This document shows, piece by piece, positions 36,726-46,918 of a stretch of DNA of 64,000 bases. The notes below the pieces were generated by a model. The model searched no databases and was not told the DNA's origin. It saw only the letters and a list, made by a program, of their open reading frames with translations. Numbering within the stretch: the first letter of the stretch is position 1; every line of letters begins with the position of its first letter. The stretch is from Pradoshia eiseniae (GTDB taxonomy: Bacteria; Bacillota; Bacilli; Bacillales; Pradoshiaceae). Both the position numbers and the translations under genes were made by a program. Location of the stretch: contig NZ_PKOZ01000008.1 in NCBI RefSeq assembly GCF_002946355.1, positions 93,092 to 157,091 of the forward strand. The letters are read 5' to 3'.

Positions 36726-37262
36726 ATGGTTACATTCATAATATTATTTGCTTTGTTGCTTGGATTCTTCGTTGGTCTTAGAAGAGGACTGATTCTCCAG
36801 ACAATTCATTTGGCAGGCTTCATCATTGCTTTGATTGTCGCAAGGATGTTCTATAAGGATTTAGGAGATAAGTTGGAGATGTGGGTGCCATACCCAACAC
36901 CTGGTGAGGGCACACTGAAGATGCTGTTTGATGTCGTTCACCTTGACGTTGCTTTTTATAATGCGATTGCGTTCCTGTTGATTTTCATCTTGGTCAAAAT
37001 CGCTTTGCAGATGATTGGGTCCATGCTTGATTTTCTTGCCCAGCTGCCATTATTGAAGCAAATTAATAAAGTGGCTGGCGGTGCGCTTGGCTTTGTTCAA
37101 ACCTATGTTGGAATCTTCATCCTTCTCTATATTGCTGCGATGCTTCCGGTTGGTACCTTGCAGGAGATGATTCAAGGGTCTTCCTTGGCAGAGGCGATTA
37201 TTCTTAATACGCCATTTCTGTCCAATTGGGTAACGGACCTCTGGTTTAACCCGCTGTCATGA
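36726..37262 (+). CDS. cvpA: CvpA family membrane protein
   Basis: This 178-residue protein has four membrane segments and the family glycine-rich start LLGFFVGLRRGLILQ. It corresponds to B. subtilis YshB. CvpA proteins are linked to colicin V production and envelope stress in other bacteria; the role in Bacillus is unclear. It begins seven bases after zapA, so they are co-transcribed. Confidence 0.9.
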   Translation: MVTFIILFALLLGFFVGLRRGLILQTIHLAGFIIALIVARMFYKDLGDKLEMWVPYPTPGEGTLKMLFDVVHLDVAFYNAIAFLLIFILVKIALQMIGSMLDFLAQLPLLKQINKVAGGALGFVQTYVGIFILLYIAAMLPVGTLQEMIQGSSLAEAIILNTPFLSNWVTDLWFNPLS

Positions 37263-37370
37263 CTTTTCCATCCATGGGGAAGTCTTTCTTTTTATGAAGC
37301 GTGAGTCAGCTTGTATATAATAATAGTTACCGGTATATTTACAACAAAAACGCACAGGTGGGTGAATCGT

Positions 37371-39089
37371 ATGAGCGTGAATAAAAAAGACGTCATTAAA
37401 CTATTGGAAACGATAGCGACATATATGGAATTGAAGGGAGAGAACCCTTTTAAGGTGTCAGCTTTTCGGAAGGCTGCGCAGGCACTTGAGATTGATGATA
37501 GAAGCTTAACGGAAATCGAGGATTTCACCAAGCTCTCCGGCATTGGCAAGGGAACAGCGGCTGTTATTACCGAGTATTTGGAGACAGGCTCTTCTGAAGT
37601 GCTGAAGGAATTGCAGGAGGAGGTCCCAAAGGGACTGATTCCTCTTTTGAGACTTCAAGGGCTCGGAGGTAAGAAGATTGCTAAGCTTTATAAGGAGCTG
37701 CAGATCACTAATGCAGATGAGCTGAAGGCTGCTTGTGAAGAGGGGCGTGTGTCAGCGCTTTCCGGTTTTGGCAAGAAAACGGAGGAGAATATCCTTGAGG
37801 CAATCAAGACGATGAATACGAAGCCGGACAGGCTCCCTCTTGCTGTCATGCTGCCGATCGTGGAGGATATTGAACGCCGGCTCGAGGGAATGAAAGAAAT
37901 CATCCGTTTTTCCCGTGCCGGCAGTATCAGGCGCGGCCGCGAGACTATTAAGGATTTAGATTTTATCATTGCGACGAATGAGCCTGCCAGAATTAAAGAA
38001 GACATCCTGGCATTTGAGCATATTGACCATATTGTCGCAGCCGGAGATACGAAGGTGTCGCTTGCCCTTTCATATGACCATGAGATTGCGGTTGATTTCC
38101 GCATGGTCAAGCCGGAGGAGTTTGTCACAGCCCTGCACTATTTCACGGGCTCGAAGGATCATAATGTGAGACTTCGGCAGCTGGCGAAGGACAGGGGCGA
38201 GAAGGTAAGCGAATATGGGGTTGAAAACCTGGAAACAGGTGAGGTGAAGACCTTTGAGCGGGAAGAGGATATGTTTGCTCATTTTGGTTTGCCGTTTATT
38301 CCGCCAGAGCTTAGACAGGATGGAAGCGAGATTGAGAAATTTACGAAGGATTACCCGCTGATTCAGGAAGAGGATATTAAGGGAGACCTTCATATGCATA
38401 CGACCTGGAGTGATGGGGCGCAGACATTGCGCGAGATGGTAGAAGCCTGCCGGGAAAAGGGCTATCGCTATATGGCCATTACAGACCATTCCCAGTACTT
38501 AAAGGTGGCAAACGGCTTGACCGCTGAGCGAGTCAGGAAACAAAAAGAAGAGATTCGCAAACTCAATGAAGAGTATGATGATATTATGATTCTATCCGGA
38601 ATCGAGATGGATATCCTGCCTGATGGGACGCTTGATTTCGATGATGAACTCCTCGCTGAGCTTGATATTGTCATTGCATCCATTCATTCGTCCTTCTCGC
38701 AGCCGCAGGAGGTCATTATGGAGCGGTTAAAAACAGCCCTGATGAATAAGCATGTAGACATCATCGCCCATCCGACAGGCCGGGTCATTGGCAGAAGGGA
38801 CGGCTATGACGTAGACATGGATATGCTGATTCAGCTGGCTGCCGAAACAAACACGGCGCTTGAATTAAACGCTAATCCGAACCGTCTTGACTTGTCGGCG
38901 AAAAATGTCAAGAAAGCGCAGGAGGCAGGGGTGGCGATTGTCATCAACACGGATGCCCATAGCACAGAGATGCTTCATAATATGGAGGTAGGCATCGCAA
39001 ACGCCAAGAGGGGCTGGCTCAAAAAAGAAACAGTCCTGAATGCGCGGAACGAGGAAGAACTACTGTCATTTTTGAACCGAAATGACTGA
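37371..39089 (+). CDS. polX: family X DNA polymerase/3'-5' exonuclease PolX
   Basis: This 572-residue repair polymerase has an N-terminal helix-hairpin-helix and Pol-beta-like core (about 1-315) and a C-terminal PHP domain (about 335-570). The Pol core has SGIGKGTAAV and the acidic pair in IKDLDFII. The PHP domain opens with KGDLHMHTTWSDGAQTL and has further histidines (ITDHSQY, IIAHPTGR, NTDAHS) for metal binding and exonuclease activity. The ATG at 37371 follows AGGTGGGTGA and matches the family start; an earlier in-frame ATG has no support. Confidence 0.95.
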   Translation: MSVNKKDVIKLLETIATYMELKGENPFKVSAFRKAAQALEIDDRSLTEIEDFTKLSGIGKGTAAVITEYLETGSSEVLKELQEEVPKGLIPLLRLQGLGGKKIAKLYKELQITNADELKAACEEGRVSALSGFGKKTEENILEAIKTMNTKPDRLPLAVMLPIVEDIERRLEGMKEIIRFSRAGSIRRGRETIKDLDFIIATNEPARIKEDILAFEHIDHIVAAGDTKVSLALSYDHEIAVDFRMVKPEEFVTALHYFTGSKDHNVRLRQLAKDRGEKVSEYGVENLETGEVKTFEREEDMFAHFGLPFIPPELRQDGSEIEKFTKDYPLIQEEDIKGDLHMHTTWSDGAQTLREMVEACREKGYRYMAITDHSQYLKVANGLTAERVRKQKEEIRKLNEEYDDIMILSGIEMDILPDGTLDFDDELLAELDIVIASIHSSFSQPQEVIMERLKTALMNKHVDIIAHPTGRVIGRRDGYDVDMDMLIQLAAETNTALELNANPNRLDLSAKNVKKAQEAGVAIVINTDAHSTEMLHNMEVGIANAKRGWLKKETVLNARNEEELLSFLNRND

Positions 39090-39115
39090 CTATAGATTAA
39101 GGGGGATTTTTCTCC

Positions 39116-41473
39116 ATGCAGCAAAAAGTATTAAAAACATTAGAATATAACAAGATTATTGAACAGCTTGAACAGCATGCATCCTCAAGCTTAGGCCGGG
39201 ATTTATGCCACCATCTCCTTCCAAACGCTGATTTAGAGGAAGTGAGGCATTCCCAGGAGGAAACTGACCAGGCGCGGACTGTCTACCGCCTGAAGGGTTC
39301 AGTGCCGCTTGGAGGTATTTTTGACATCCGCGGCTCGATGAAGCGGGCGCGAATTGGAGGGGTCCTCAGTGCAACTGAATTGATGGAGACGGCGAGCACG
39401 CTTCGAGCAGGCCGCAATATCCGCAAATTCCTGGAGGATATGCAGGAGAACGAGATTGAGCTTCCTATTCTTTATGCCTATAAGGATGAACTGACAAGCT
39501 TGCATGATGTTGAGAAAGAAATTAACGGAGCCATTGGTGATAATGGCGAGGTCCTTGATTCTGCAAGCGATGCCCTTCGTACATTAAGGCAGCAATTACG
39601 GACAAATGAGGCAAGGGTGCGTGAGAAGCTTGAAAGCATGATTCGCTCAAGCAATGCGTCCAAAATGCTATCAGATGCGATTATTACCATTCGGAATGAC
39701 CGATTTGTCATCCCGGTAAAACAGGAATACAGAAGTCATTACGGCGGAATCATTCACGATCAATCCGCTTCTGGACAGACCTTATTCATTGAGCCTCAAT
39801 CGATTGTGCAATTGAATAACTCCCTTTCTGATATTCGGATTAAAGAGGCTCGTGAGGTGGAAAGAATTCTGACAAGTCTATCGAATATGGCTGGGGAGCA
39901 TTCAGAGGAGATATTGGCCAATGTCGATATTCTTGCAGCCCTCGATTTTGCTTTTGCCAAGGCGAAGTATGCAAGAGCCATCCAAGCGACGATGCCTTCG
40001 ATGAACAATAAGGGTATCATCAAATTGAAGAGCGCCCGCCATCCGTTAATCGACCCGGAGAATGTCGTCGCCAATGATATCATCTTAGGTGAAACGTATG
40101 GCACGATGGTAATCACTGGACCGAATACAGGGGGTAAGACAGTTACCTTGAAAACGGTCGGCCTATGTACATTGATGGCGATGTCGGGCTTACAGGTGCC
40201 TGCACAGGAAGGTTCTGAGCTTGCCGTCTTCCGTTCCGTTTATGCGGATATCGGTGATGAGCAGTCAATTGAACAAAGCTTGAGTACATTCTCTTCCCAC
40301 ATGGTCAATATCGTAGAGATTCTTGAGACATTAGATTTCGAGAGCCTCGTCCTGTTTGATGAGCTGGGCGCTGGAACTGACCCGCAGGAAGGGGCTGCGC
40401 TTGCGATCGCCATTCTTGATGAGGTGCATACACGCGGCGCGAAGGTAATCGCCACGACTCACTACCCTGAACTGAAGGCATATGGATACAATAAAGAAGG
40501 CGTCATTAATGCGAGTGTGGAATTTGATGTGGAAACGCTGAGCCCGACATATCGCCTTTTAATTGGTGTGCCAGGACGAAGCAATGCCTTTGAAATCTCC
40601 ACGAAGCTTGGCTTGAGCGACCGCATCATCCGCAATGCAAGAGGCATGGTCGGAGTGGAGTCCAATAAGGTAGAAAATATGATTGCCTCCCTTGAGACAT
40701 CACGCAGAGAAGCGGAGAAGGATTTGGAAGAGGCAGAGGCTTACCTTAAGAATGCTGAACGTCTTCACAAGGACCTTCAAAAAGAGATGATGGAATACTA
40801 TGAGAAGAAGGATGCCTTGATTGAGAAGGCGAAGCAGGAAGCGAGAGAGCTCGTCAGTCAAGCGGAAAAGGAAGCGGAGGGAATCATCAGCGACCTTAGG
40901 AAGCTTCGCTTGGAGAAGAATGCCGAAGTGAAGGAGCATGAGCTGATTGAGGCAAGACGTAAGCTGACAGAGGCCAAGCCAGAATTGACAAAGCAGGTCA
41001 GAAGGAGCGGCACAGGCAGTGCACAGAGAACGCTCAAGCCTGGGGATGAAGTTAAAGTATTATCCTTCAATCAGAAGGGAACCTTGCTTGAGAAGGTTTC
41101 AGACGATGAATGGAACGTACAAATGGGTATCCTGAAGATGAAGGTAAAAGAAAAGGATCTTGAATTCAAGAGTAGCCCTAAGCCTGTCGAGACACGGACG
41201 ATTGCTAGCGTGAAAGGCAGGGACTTCCACGTAAATCTGGAGCTTGATTTGCGCGGTGAGCGGTATGAGAGCGCCTTGGCTCGTGTCGAGAAGTACATCG
41301 ATGATGCCCTACTTGCAGGCTATCCTCGTGTGTCCATTATTCATGGAAAGGGCACAGGGGCACTAAGACAAGGGGTTAGAGATTATTTAAAGAACCATCG
41401 TTCCGTAAAATCGATGCGCTTTGGGGAAGCCTCTGAGGGCGGAACGGGTGTCACGATAGTTGAGTTAAAATAA
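39116..41473 (+). CDS. mutS2: endonuclease MutS2
   Basis: This 785-residue MutS-family ATPase limits homologous recombination or acts at collided ribosomes, depending on the species. The core and clamp region occupies about 1-310; the ATPase has Walker [14 protein letters not shown] near 330 and Walker [14 protein letters not shown] near 410. A coiled coil (about 515-625) and the C-terminal Smr nuclease domain ([27 protein letters not shown]) follow. The mismatch-recognition domain of MutS1 is absent, as expected. GGGGG lies before the ATG. Confidence 0.96.
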   Translation: MQQKVLKTLEYNKIIEQLEQHASSSLGRDLCHHLLPNADLEEVRHSQEETDQARTVYRLKGSVPLGGIFDIRGSMKRARIGGVLSATELMETASTLRAGRNIRKFLEDMQENEIELPILYAYKDELTSLHDVEKEINGAIGDNGEVLDSASDALRTLRQQLRTNEARVREKLESMIRSSNASKMLSDAIITIRNDRFVIPVKQEYRSHYGGIIHDQSASGQTLFIEPQSIVQLNNSLSDIRIKEAREVERILTSLSNMAGEHSEEILANVDILAALDFAFAKAKYARAIQATMPSMNNKGIIKLKSARHPLIDPENVVANDIILGETYGTMVITGPNTGGKTVTLKTVGLCTLMAMSGLQVPAQEGSELAVFRSVYADIGDEQSIEQSLSTFSSHMVNIVEILETLDFESLVLFDELGAGTDPQEGAALAIAILDEVHTRGAKVIATTHYPELKAYGYNKEGVINASVEFDVETLSPTYRLLIGVPGRSNAFEISTKLGLSDRIIRNARGMVGVESNKVENMIASLETSRREAEKDLEEAEAYLKNAERLHKDLQKEMMEYYEKKDALIEKAKQEARELVSQAEKEAEGIISDLRKLRLEKNAEVKEHELIEARRKLTEAKPELTKQVRRSGTGSAQRTLKPGDEVKVLSFNQKGTLLEKVSDDEWNVQMGILKMKVKEKDLEFKSSPKPVETRTIASVKGRDFHVNLELDLRGERYESALARVEKYIDDALLAGYPRVSIIHGKGTGALRQGVRDYLKNHRSVKSMRFGEASEGGTGVTIVELK

Positions 41474-41495
41474 AGGGGCTTAACGGGAGGAACCT

Positions 41496-41579
41496 ATGGA
41501 GACATTGGCGAAAGTGCTGTTAGTTGTGTCAGCTTTATTTGTTCTTGTGGGAATCATCTATGTAACATTGATTGCCTGA
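41496..41579 (+). CDS. 27-residue membrane peptide after mutS2
   Basis: An ATG preceded by GGGAGGA at the correct distance opens a 27-codon frame. It encodes a single hydrophobic helix (VLLVVSALFVLVGIIYVTLI) with a short charged N-terminus. It starts 22 bases after mutS2 and is followed at once by a strong terminator, so it is very likely translated as the last gene of that unit. Function is unknown. B. subtilis has a different membrane gene, yshE, at this place. Confidence 0.6.
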   Translation: METLAKVLLVVSALFVLVGIIYVTLIA

Positions 41580-41581
41580 AA

Positions 41582-41637
41582 ATGAAACACCTTATGGAAA
41601 ACAGACATTGATTTGTCTTCCATAGGGTGTTTTTTGT
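41582..41637. terminator. terminator between mutS2 unit and the DinB-GNAT gene
   Basis: The arms AAACACC..ATGGAA.ACA and TGT.TTCCAT..GGTGTTT pair with small bulges, followed by TTTTTTGT. It can serve both converging units. Confidence 0.85.
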
Positions 41638-42578
41638 TAGTCTTCTTTACCCGTCAATACTAGCTCATAATGGCTGAAATGAGTATCCTCTGCATAGCCG
41701 TGTTTCCTGTAAAGACGCTTGGCGGTTTCGTTGGCAATGGCTGTACTTAAGCTAATCCCCTTCGCTCCTGTTTGGATGGCAAACTCTTGTGCATGATTCA
41801 AAAGCAAGGAGCCAACCCCTCTATTCCTAGCGCCGGTTAGAACATATAGATCATTCAGTACCCAGGCCCTTTGCATGGATATGGATGAAAATGTTGGATA
41901 GAGCTGGACGAAGCCGAGATAGCCCTGCAAATCGGCAGCGAAAAAGATGACAGATTCCTCTTTTTCTAAACGCTCCTTCAAAAAGGTCTTCGCACCTGCG
42001 CGATCAGAGAGTTGTTCATAAAACACTCTGTATAAGTCAAATAGATGAGAAATACCTTCAATATTTTCTTCGTCCGCCTGTTTAATGTATATGGGCGGAT
42101 TCCCCCAAAAATCCTCAATCTGTTTTTGATGATGACGATCATGATAGGTGAATTCCAGGATGATATAAAGGAGCGAATAAGGTGTGCCTGTGTGAGGGCA
42201 ATGGGTTTGCCCATTGGAAGAGGCTGGCCGATATAGCTGTTCATCAGGTAATTCGTTCAATACGGATATAAGCTGTTTTCTAGTTTTCTTCGCTTCGTGG
42301 AGGAGCTCATTTTTAGAAATGCCTGACCTCGCATAATTTGCGGCCATCTCATTAAATGGGTCAAAATCGGGAAAGTGCATGCCCTCTTCATCCTTGATAG
42401 AAGGGATGACAGCCGAAAGAAGATGCTTATCCCAATTCATTATATGGGCAATGATTTCTCGACATGACCATTTATCTAATCCAATAGGCATAGTCCAAGT
42501 CTCTTCTTCCATAGAATCTAATAGGCAAAGCCATATGGAATAATAGTTAAATGTATCAATCACCGTTTCTTTGTTCAT
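41637..42578 (-). CDS. DinB-like domain fused to GNAT acetyltransferase
   Basis: This 313-residue protein has two parts. Residues about 1-165 form a four-helix DinB/YfiT-like domain: WSCREIIAHIMNWDKHL near 45 and TYHDRHHQKQIEDFW near 150 carry the usual metal-binding histidines. Residues about 168-313 are a GNAT acetyltransferase with the acetyl-CoA loop GARNRGVGSLLLNHA and the C-terminal NETAKRLYRKHGY. The ATG at 42578 lies eight bases after AAAGGGG on the reverse strand. The substrate is unknown; thiol transfer or amine acetylation are family-level possibilities. Confidence 0.83.
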   Translation of the reverse strand: MNKETVIDTFNYYSIWLCLLDSMEEETWTMPIGLDKWSCREIIAHIMNWDKHLLSAVIPSIKDEEGMHFPDFDPFNEMAANYARSGISKNELLHEAKKTRKQLISVLNELPDEQLYRPASSNGQTHCPHTGTPYSLLYIILEFTYHDRHHQKQIEDFWGNPPIYIKQADEENIEGISHLFDLYRVFYEQLSDRAGAKTFLKERLEKEESVIFFAADLQGYLGFVQLYPTFSSISMQRAWVLNDLYVLTGARNRGVGSLLLNHAQEFAIQTGAKGISLSTAIANETAKRLYRKHGYAEDTHFSHYELVLTGKED

Positions 42579-42728
42579 CTTTCCAGCCCCTTTCGTGTAC
42601 GTGCCATGAAAAGCTGGCTTCACAACCTTTCATTCTTTCTGTCTTGCTGAAATTTCTCTATTTTGTCATGTGATTTATCGATTTTTCTTTAAATATGAGA
42701 CTTTTGACTGGTCGTTTTCCGTAAAATA

Positions 42729-42757
42729 TTGTCATACTATTCTCACTATACTATAAT
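42729..42757 (+). promoter_or_regulatory. sigma-A promoter of lcfA
   Basis: TTGTCA at 42729-42734 and TATAAT at 42752-42757 are 17 bases apart, about 40 bases before the lcfA ATG. No FadR-type palindrome is visible here. Confidence 0.8.
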
Positions 42758-42795
42758 TAAATAGGAAAAATAGCTTTTTTAGGGAGGTTTTTACA

Positions 42796-44496
42796 ATGTT
42801 AGAAGAAAAACCATGGCATAAGCAATATCCAAAAGAAATCCCGAAAAGCATCGAGTATGGACAGAATTTAATCCCTGATTATTTAAAGGAGTCAGCTCGG
42901 AAATATCCCATGAAGAATGCTCTTCATTTTATGGGCGCAGAAATGACCTATCAGAAGCTGTATGAACATGCCTTGCAATTCGCGCATTACCTGAAGAGCA
43001 TTGGCGTGGAAAAGGGAGACCGAGTGGCAATCATGCTGCCGAATTTGCCTCAAGGGGTCATCGCATATTATGGTACCTTGATGACTGGAGCTATTGTTGT
43101 TCAGACAAACCCGCTTTATATGGAACGAGAAGTGGAGTACCAGATGCAGGATTCCGGCGCAAAGGTCATCCTTACACTCGATATTCTTTTCCCCCGTGTT
43201 TCAAGTGCCGTTAAGAACACAAGTGTTGAGCACATCATCGTCACAGCCATCAAAGACTTTTTGCCATTCCCGAAAAACTTAATCTATCCATTTATCCAAA
43301 AGAGAGAATACGGTATCGTCGTGAAGGTCAACCATGAGGGTAATCATCATTTGTTTACGGAAATTTTGAAAGCGGCTTCAAAAGAGGAAATCAATTATGA
43401 GGGCGACCCGGAAAAGGACTTAGCCTTGCTCCAATACACTGGAGGAACGACAGGCTTCCCTAAGGGAGTCATGCTGACGCATAATAATCTTGTTGCCAAT
43501 ACGAAGATGTGTGATGCATGGCTGTATAAGTATAAAGAAGGGGAAGAAAGGGTGCTTGCTTTATTGCCATTCTTCCATGTATATGGAATGACGACCGTCT
43601 TAATCTTATCCGTCATGAAGGGACATAAGATGATCATCCTGCCAAAGTTTAATGCAACGGATACATTAAAGGCGATTCAGAAGCAGCGTCCAACGCTATT
43701 CCCAGGAGCGCCAACGATGTATATTGGTCTTTTGAATCATCCGGACATCGCGAAATATGATTTATCCTCCATAGATTCCTGCATTAGCGGATCCGCGGCA
43801 TTGCCTGTCGAGGTTCAGGAGGAGTTTGAAAAAGTGACGGGCGGAAAGCTGGTCGAGGGATACGGACTAACGGAGACATCTCCGGTGACACATGCAAATC
43901 TCCTGTGGGACGGACCGCGCAAGAAGGGAAGCATTGGCTTGCCATGGCCGAGTACAGACGTCGCCGTTTTATCCGCAGAGAATCATGAACCGCTGCCTGT
44001 CGGAGAAATTGGAGAAATCGGCATTAAAGGGCCGCAGGTGATGAAAGGCTATTGGAATCGTCCAGAAGAAACCGAAAGCACTTTCGCCAATGGCTGGCTT
44101 TTGACGGGTGACATGGGCTATATGGATGAGGAAGGTTACTTCTATGTGGTCGACCGCAAGAAGGATATGATCATCGCTGGCGGATTCAATATATATCCGC
44201 GTGAAATTGAAGAAGTGCTGTATGAGCATAAGGCAGTCCAGGAGGTAGTTGTTGCCGGGGTTCCAGATCCATATCGCGGAGAAACGGTAAAAGCCTATGT
44301 TGTACTAAAGGAAAATGCTGAAGTGACGGAACAGGAATTAAATGAATATTGCCGCAAGCATTTAGCTGCCTTTAAGGTGCCGCGCTTATATGAGTTCCGT
44401 GATGAACTGCCCAAGACGGCTATCGGTAAAATCCTGCGCCGAGCTTTAGTTGAAGAAGAGAGACAAAAACTTGCCAACGATAAAAAAGAGGCATAA
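42796..44496 (+). CDS. lcfA: long-chain fatty-acid--CoA ligase
   Basis: This 566-residue AMP-forming ligase activates fatty acids for beta-oxidation. The AMP-binding P-loop-like motif YTGGTTGFPKGVML lies near residue 215, GYGLTETSP near 355, and the hinge/C-terminal motif VDRKKDMIIAGGFNIYPREIE near 450. The catalytic lysine is in PKTAIGKILRR near the end. Gene order lcfA-fadR-fadB-etfB-etfA is that of B. subtilis. AGGGAGG precedes the ATG. Confidence 0.95.
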   Translation: MLEEKPWHKQYPKEIPKSIEYGQNLIPDYLKESARKYPMKNALHFMGAEMTYQKLYEHALQFAHYLKSIGVEKGDRVAIMLPNLPQGVIAYYGTLMTGAIVVQTNPLYMEREVEYQMQDSGAKVILTLDILFPRVSSAVKNTSVEHIIVTAIKDFLPFPKNLIYPFIQKREYGIVVKVNHEGNHHLFTEILKAASKEEINYEGDPEKDLALLQYTGGTTGFPKGVMLTHNNLVANTKMCDAWLYKYKEGEERVLALLPFFHVYGMTTVLILSVMKGHKMIILPKFNATDTLKAIQKQRPTLFPGAPTMYIGLLNHPDIAKYDLSSIDSCISGSAALPVEVQEEFEKVTGGKLVEGYGLTETSPVTHANLLWDGPRKKGSIGLPWPSTDVAVLSAENHEPLPVGEIGEIGIKGPQVMKGYWNRPEETESTFANGWLLTGDMGYMDEEGYFYVVDRKKDMIIAGGFNIYPREIEEVLYEHKAVQEVVVAGVPDPYRGETVKAYVVLKENAEVTEQELNEYCRKHLAAFKVPRLYEFRDELPKTAIGKILRRALVEEERQKLANDKKEA

Positions 44497-44517
44497 GCTA
44501 TAATTACTGGTTTTTTC

Positions 44518-44571
44518 TTGACTTTCCTCCAATTGGCTACTAATATAAAATTATGAATGATGATTCATTCA
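44518..44571 (+). promoter_or_regulatory. fadR promoter with FadR operator
   Basis: TTGACT (44518-44523) and TAATAT (44541-44546) are 17 bases apart. Just downstream, 44554-44571 reads TGAATGATGATTCATTCA, a palindrome that fits the Bacillus FadR consensus TGAATGAMTANTCATTCA except in the central bases. Its place over the start region suggests that FadR represses its own gene and fadB. Confidence 0.8.
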
Positions 44572-44594
44572 TTTTTGTTGGAGGAGGACGCACG

Positions 44595-45188
44595 ATGAAG
44601 AAGGATCGCCCAAAATACAAACAGATTATTGATGCAGCCGTCGTAGTGATAGCAGAGAACGGCTACCATCAAGCACAAGTCTCCAAGATTGCAAAACAAG
44701 CGGGCGTGGCAGATGGGACCATTTATTTATATTTTAAAAACAAAGAGGATATTTTGATTTCGATGTTCCAAGAAAAACTCGGAGTCTTTATCTCTAATAT
44801 TGATGAAGAAATGGCTCGGGTGACAAGTGCAAAGGAAAAAATGCTTGTCCTTATTAGGAAGCATTTCGAAATTCTCTTTGAGGACAAGCATTTGGCCATT
44901 GTCACCCAGCTGGAACTAAGACAATCTAATAAAGAGATTCGGTACAAAATCAATGATGTCTTGAAGGGGTATTTAAAGCTTGTTGATTCCATTCTCATTG
45001 CCGGTGTGGAGCAAGGTGAGTTTCATGAAGACCTTGATGTCCGTCTGGCAAGGCATATGGTATTTGGGACTTTGGATGAGATTGTCACGACCTGGGTGAT
45101 GAATGAGCAGAAATACAATCTCGTGGAGCAGGCTGGGCCTGTGCATGAGCTTATCATCAAAGGTCTTGGCGCCAAAATCGTAAAGTAA
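44595..45188 (+). CDS. fadR: TetR-family fatty-acid regulator FadR
   Basis: This 197-residue TetR-type repressor has an N-terminal helix-turn-helix (AENGYHQAQVSKIAKQAGVADGTIYLYFKNKEDIL region, about residues 18-52) and a C-terminal ligand domain that in B. subtilis binds long-chain acyl-CoA. The ATG at 44595 follows GGAGGAGG; the open frame upstream runs through its own operator. It ends nine bases before fadB. Confidence 0.94.
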   Translation: MKKDRPKYKQIIDAAVVVIAENGYHQAQVSKIAKQAGVADGTIYLYFKNKEDILISMFQEKLGVFISNIDEEMARVTSAKEKMLVLIRKHFEILFEDKHLAIVTQLELRQSNKEIRYKINDVLKGYLKLVDSILIAGVEQGEFHEDLDVRLARHMVFGTLDEIVTTWVMNEQKYNLVEQAGPVHELIIKGLGAKIVK

Positions 45189-45196
45189 AGGGGCAG

Positions 45197-45979
45197 ATGG
45201 CTAGTATGAACACTTTACATTTGCACAAGGAAGGACAGGTGGCCTATGTAGCAATTACTAGGCCGCCTGCCAATGCCTTGGCATCAGAATTACTTCAGGA
45301 TTTATCGTCCATGCTTGACTTGATTGAAGAGCAGGATGATATCAGGGCAGTGGTTCTCTATGGGGAAGGAAGATTTTTCTCGGCTGGGGCTGATATTAAG
45401 GAGTTCACGACTGTGGAATCCGAAGCGGCATTTTCAAAGCTCTCTGTGAAGGGGCAAGAGCTGTTTGAAAGAATCGAAACATTCAAAAAGCCGGTCATTG
45501 CAAGCATTCATGGAGCGGCGCTCGGCGGCGGCTTAGAGCTTGCCCTGGCCTGTCATTTGCGTTATGTGGCAGAGACGGCGAAGCTTGGGCTGCCTGAGCT
45601 GCAGCTAGGTTTGATTCCGGGATATGCCGGCACCCAGCGATTGACGAGGTTTGCAGGAGCAGCAAAAGCTGCTGAGATGATGTTTACCTCTCAACCTATT
45701 ACCGGACTTGATGCTGTCGCATGGGGAATAGCCAATAAGGCTTTCAAGGAAGAAGAGCTTATGGATTCAGTGAAACAGATTGCTGAAACAATCGCGAAGA
45801 AAAGCCCGATTGCACTGGAGAAGACGATTCAGCTAATCAATTATGGGAAGCATGAACGCTTCTACGAGGGTGTAAAAAAAGAAGCTGATTATTTTGGCGA
45901 AATCTTCGGAACACAGGATGCGAAAGAAGGCATCACAGCATTTATCGAAAAACGGACACCTGTGTTTGAAGGAAAATAA
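45197..45979 (+). CDS. fadB: enoyl-CoA hydratase FadB
   Basis: This crotonase-family enzyme hydrates trans-2-enoyl-CoA in beta-oxidation. FFSAGADIKEF forms the oxyanion hole region near residue 62, and HGAALGGGLELALACHLR near 105 with the glutamate of LGLPELQLGLIPGYAGTQRL complete the active site. The start is ATG 45197, or the second in-frame ATG at 45206, which aligns better with the B. subtilis protein. It lies nine bases after fadR. Confidence 0.93.
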   Translation: MASMNTLHLHKEGQVAYVAITRPPANALASELLQDLSSMLDLIEEQDDIRAVVLYGEGRFFSAGADIKEFTTVESEAAFSKLSVKGQELFERIETFKKPVIASIHGAALGGGLELALACHLRYVAETAKLGLPELQLGLIPGYAGTQRLTRFAGAAKAAEMMFTSQPITGLDAVAWGIANKAFKEEELMDSVKQIAETIAKKSPIALEKTIQLINYGKHERFYEGVKKEADYFGEIFGTQDAKEGITAFIEKRTPVFEGK

Positions 45980-46098
45980 GCACCTAATAGCGAATAATGT
46001 CATTAACAGCATTTTGGCTGGTCTTTCCAGCTGAAAGTTTATATACAACATGACAGCTTTATCTTCATATTTCATACGAACAATTAGGAGGGCCTTAC

Positions 46099-46872
46099 AT
46101 GAATATCTATGTTTTGTTGAAAAGAACATTTGATACAGAAGAAAAGATTTCCTTATCAAATGGCCGCATTCAGGAAGATGGGGCAGAATTTATCATTAAC
46201 CCTTATGATGAATATGCGGTAGAGGAAGCCATCCAAGTGCGCGATGCACAAGGTGGTGAAGTAACCGTTGTGACGGTTGGCGGAGAAGATGCAGAGAAAG
46301 AACTTCGTACAGCACTCGCTATGGGAGCAGATAAAGCAGTCCTGATCAACATTGAGGATGATGTTGAAGATGGGGATCAATATACAACAGCAAAGATTCT
46401 GTCTGAATATTTGAAAGAACAAGAAGTAGACTTAATCATTGGCGGAAACGTCGCTATCGACGGAGGTTCTGGACAAGTCGGCCCGCGTGTAGCTGGTTTG
46501 CTTGATATCCCTTATGTCACAACTGTGACAAAGCTTGAGATTAATGGTGAAAATGTAACCGTTACCAAGGATGTCGAAGGGGATTCAGAAATCATCGAAA
46601 CATCACTGCCATTATTAATTACAGCCCAGCAAGGGTTGAACGAACCTCGTTATCCTTCCCTGCCGGGAATCATGAAAGCGAAGAAGAAGCCGCTTGAAGA
46701 GCTGGAGCTCGATGATTTGGATTTAGAAGAGGACGATGTGGAAGCAAAAACGAAGAGCATCGAAATTTATTTGCCGGCACAAAAAGAGGCAGGCAAGGTT
46801 CTTCAAGGGGAGATTCCAGATCAAGTGAAAGAGCTAGTGCAATTGCTCCGCTCTGAAGCGAAAGTCATCTAA
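46099..46872 (+). CDS. etfB: electron transfer flavoprotein beta subunit
   Basis: This 257-residue subunit binds AMP and, with EtfA, carries electrons from acyl-CoA dehydrogenases towards the quinone pool. The signature VDLIIGGNVAIDGGSGQVGP lies near residue 112, and ITAQQGLNEPRYPSLPGIMKAK near 172 is the recognition-loop region. AGGAGG precedes the ATG. It is the first of the etfBA pair, 120 bases after fadB. Confidence 0.96.
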   Translation: MNIYVLLKRTFDTEEKISLSNGRIQEDGAEFIINPYDEYAVEEAIQVRDAQGGEVTVVTVGGEDAEKELRTALAMGADKAVLINIEDDVEDGDQYTTAKILSEYLKEQEVDLIIGGNVAIDGGSGQVGPRVAGLLDIPYVTTVTKLEINGENVTVTKDVEGDSEIIETSLPLLITAQQGLNEPRYPSLPGIMKAKKKPLEELELDDLDLEEDDVEAKTKSIEIYLPAQKEAGKVLQGEIPDQVKELVQLLRSEAKVI

Positions 46873-46918
46873 CATTTAAGGCAACGAACATAAAGGGAAA
46901 ATAACGGGAGGTAAAATT

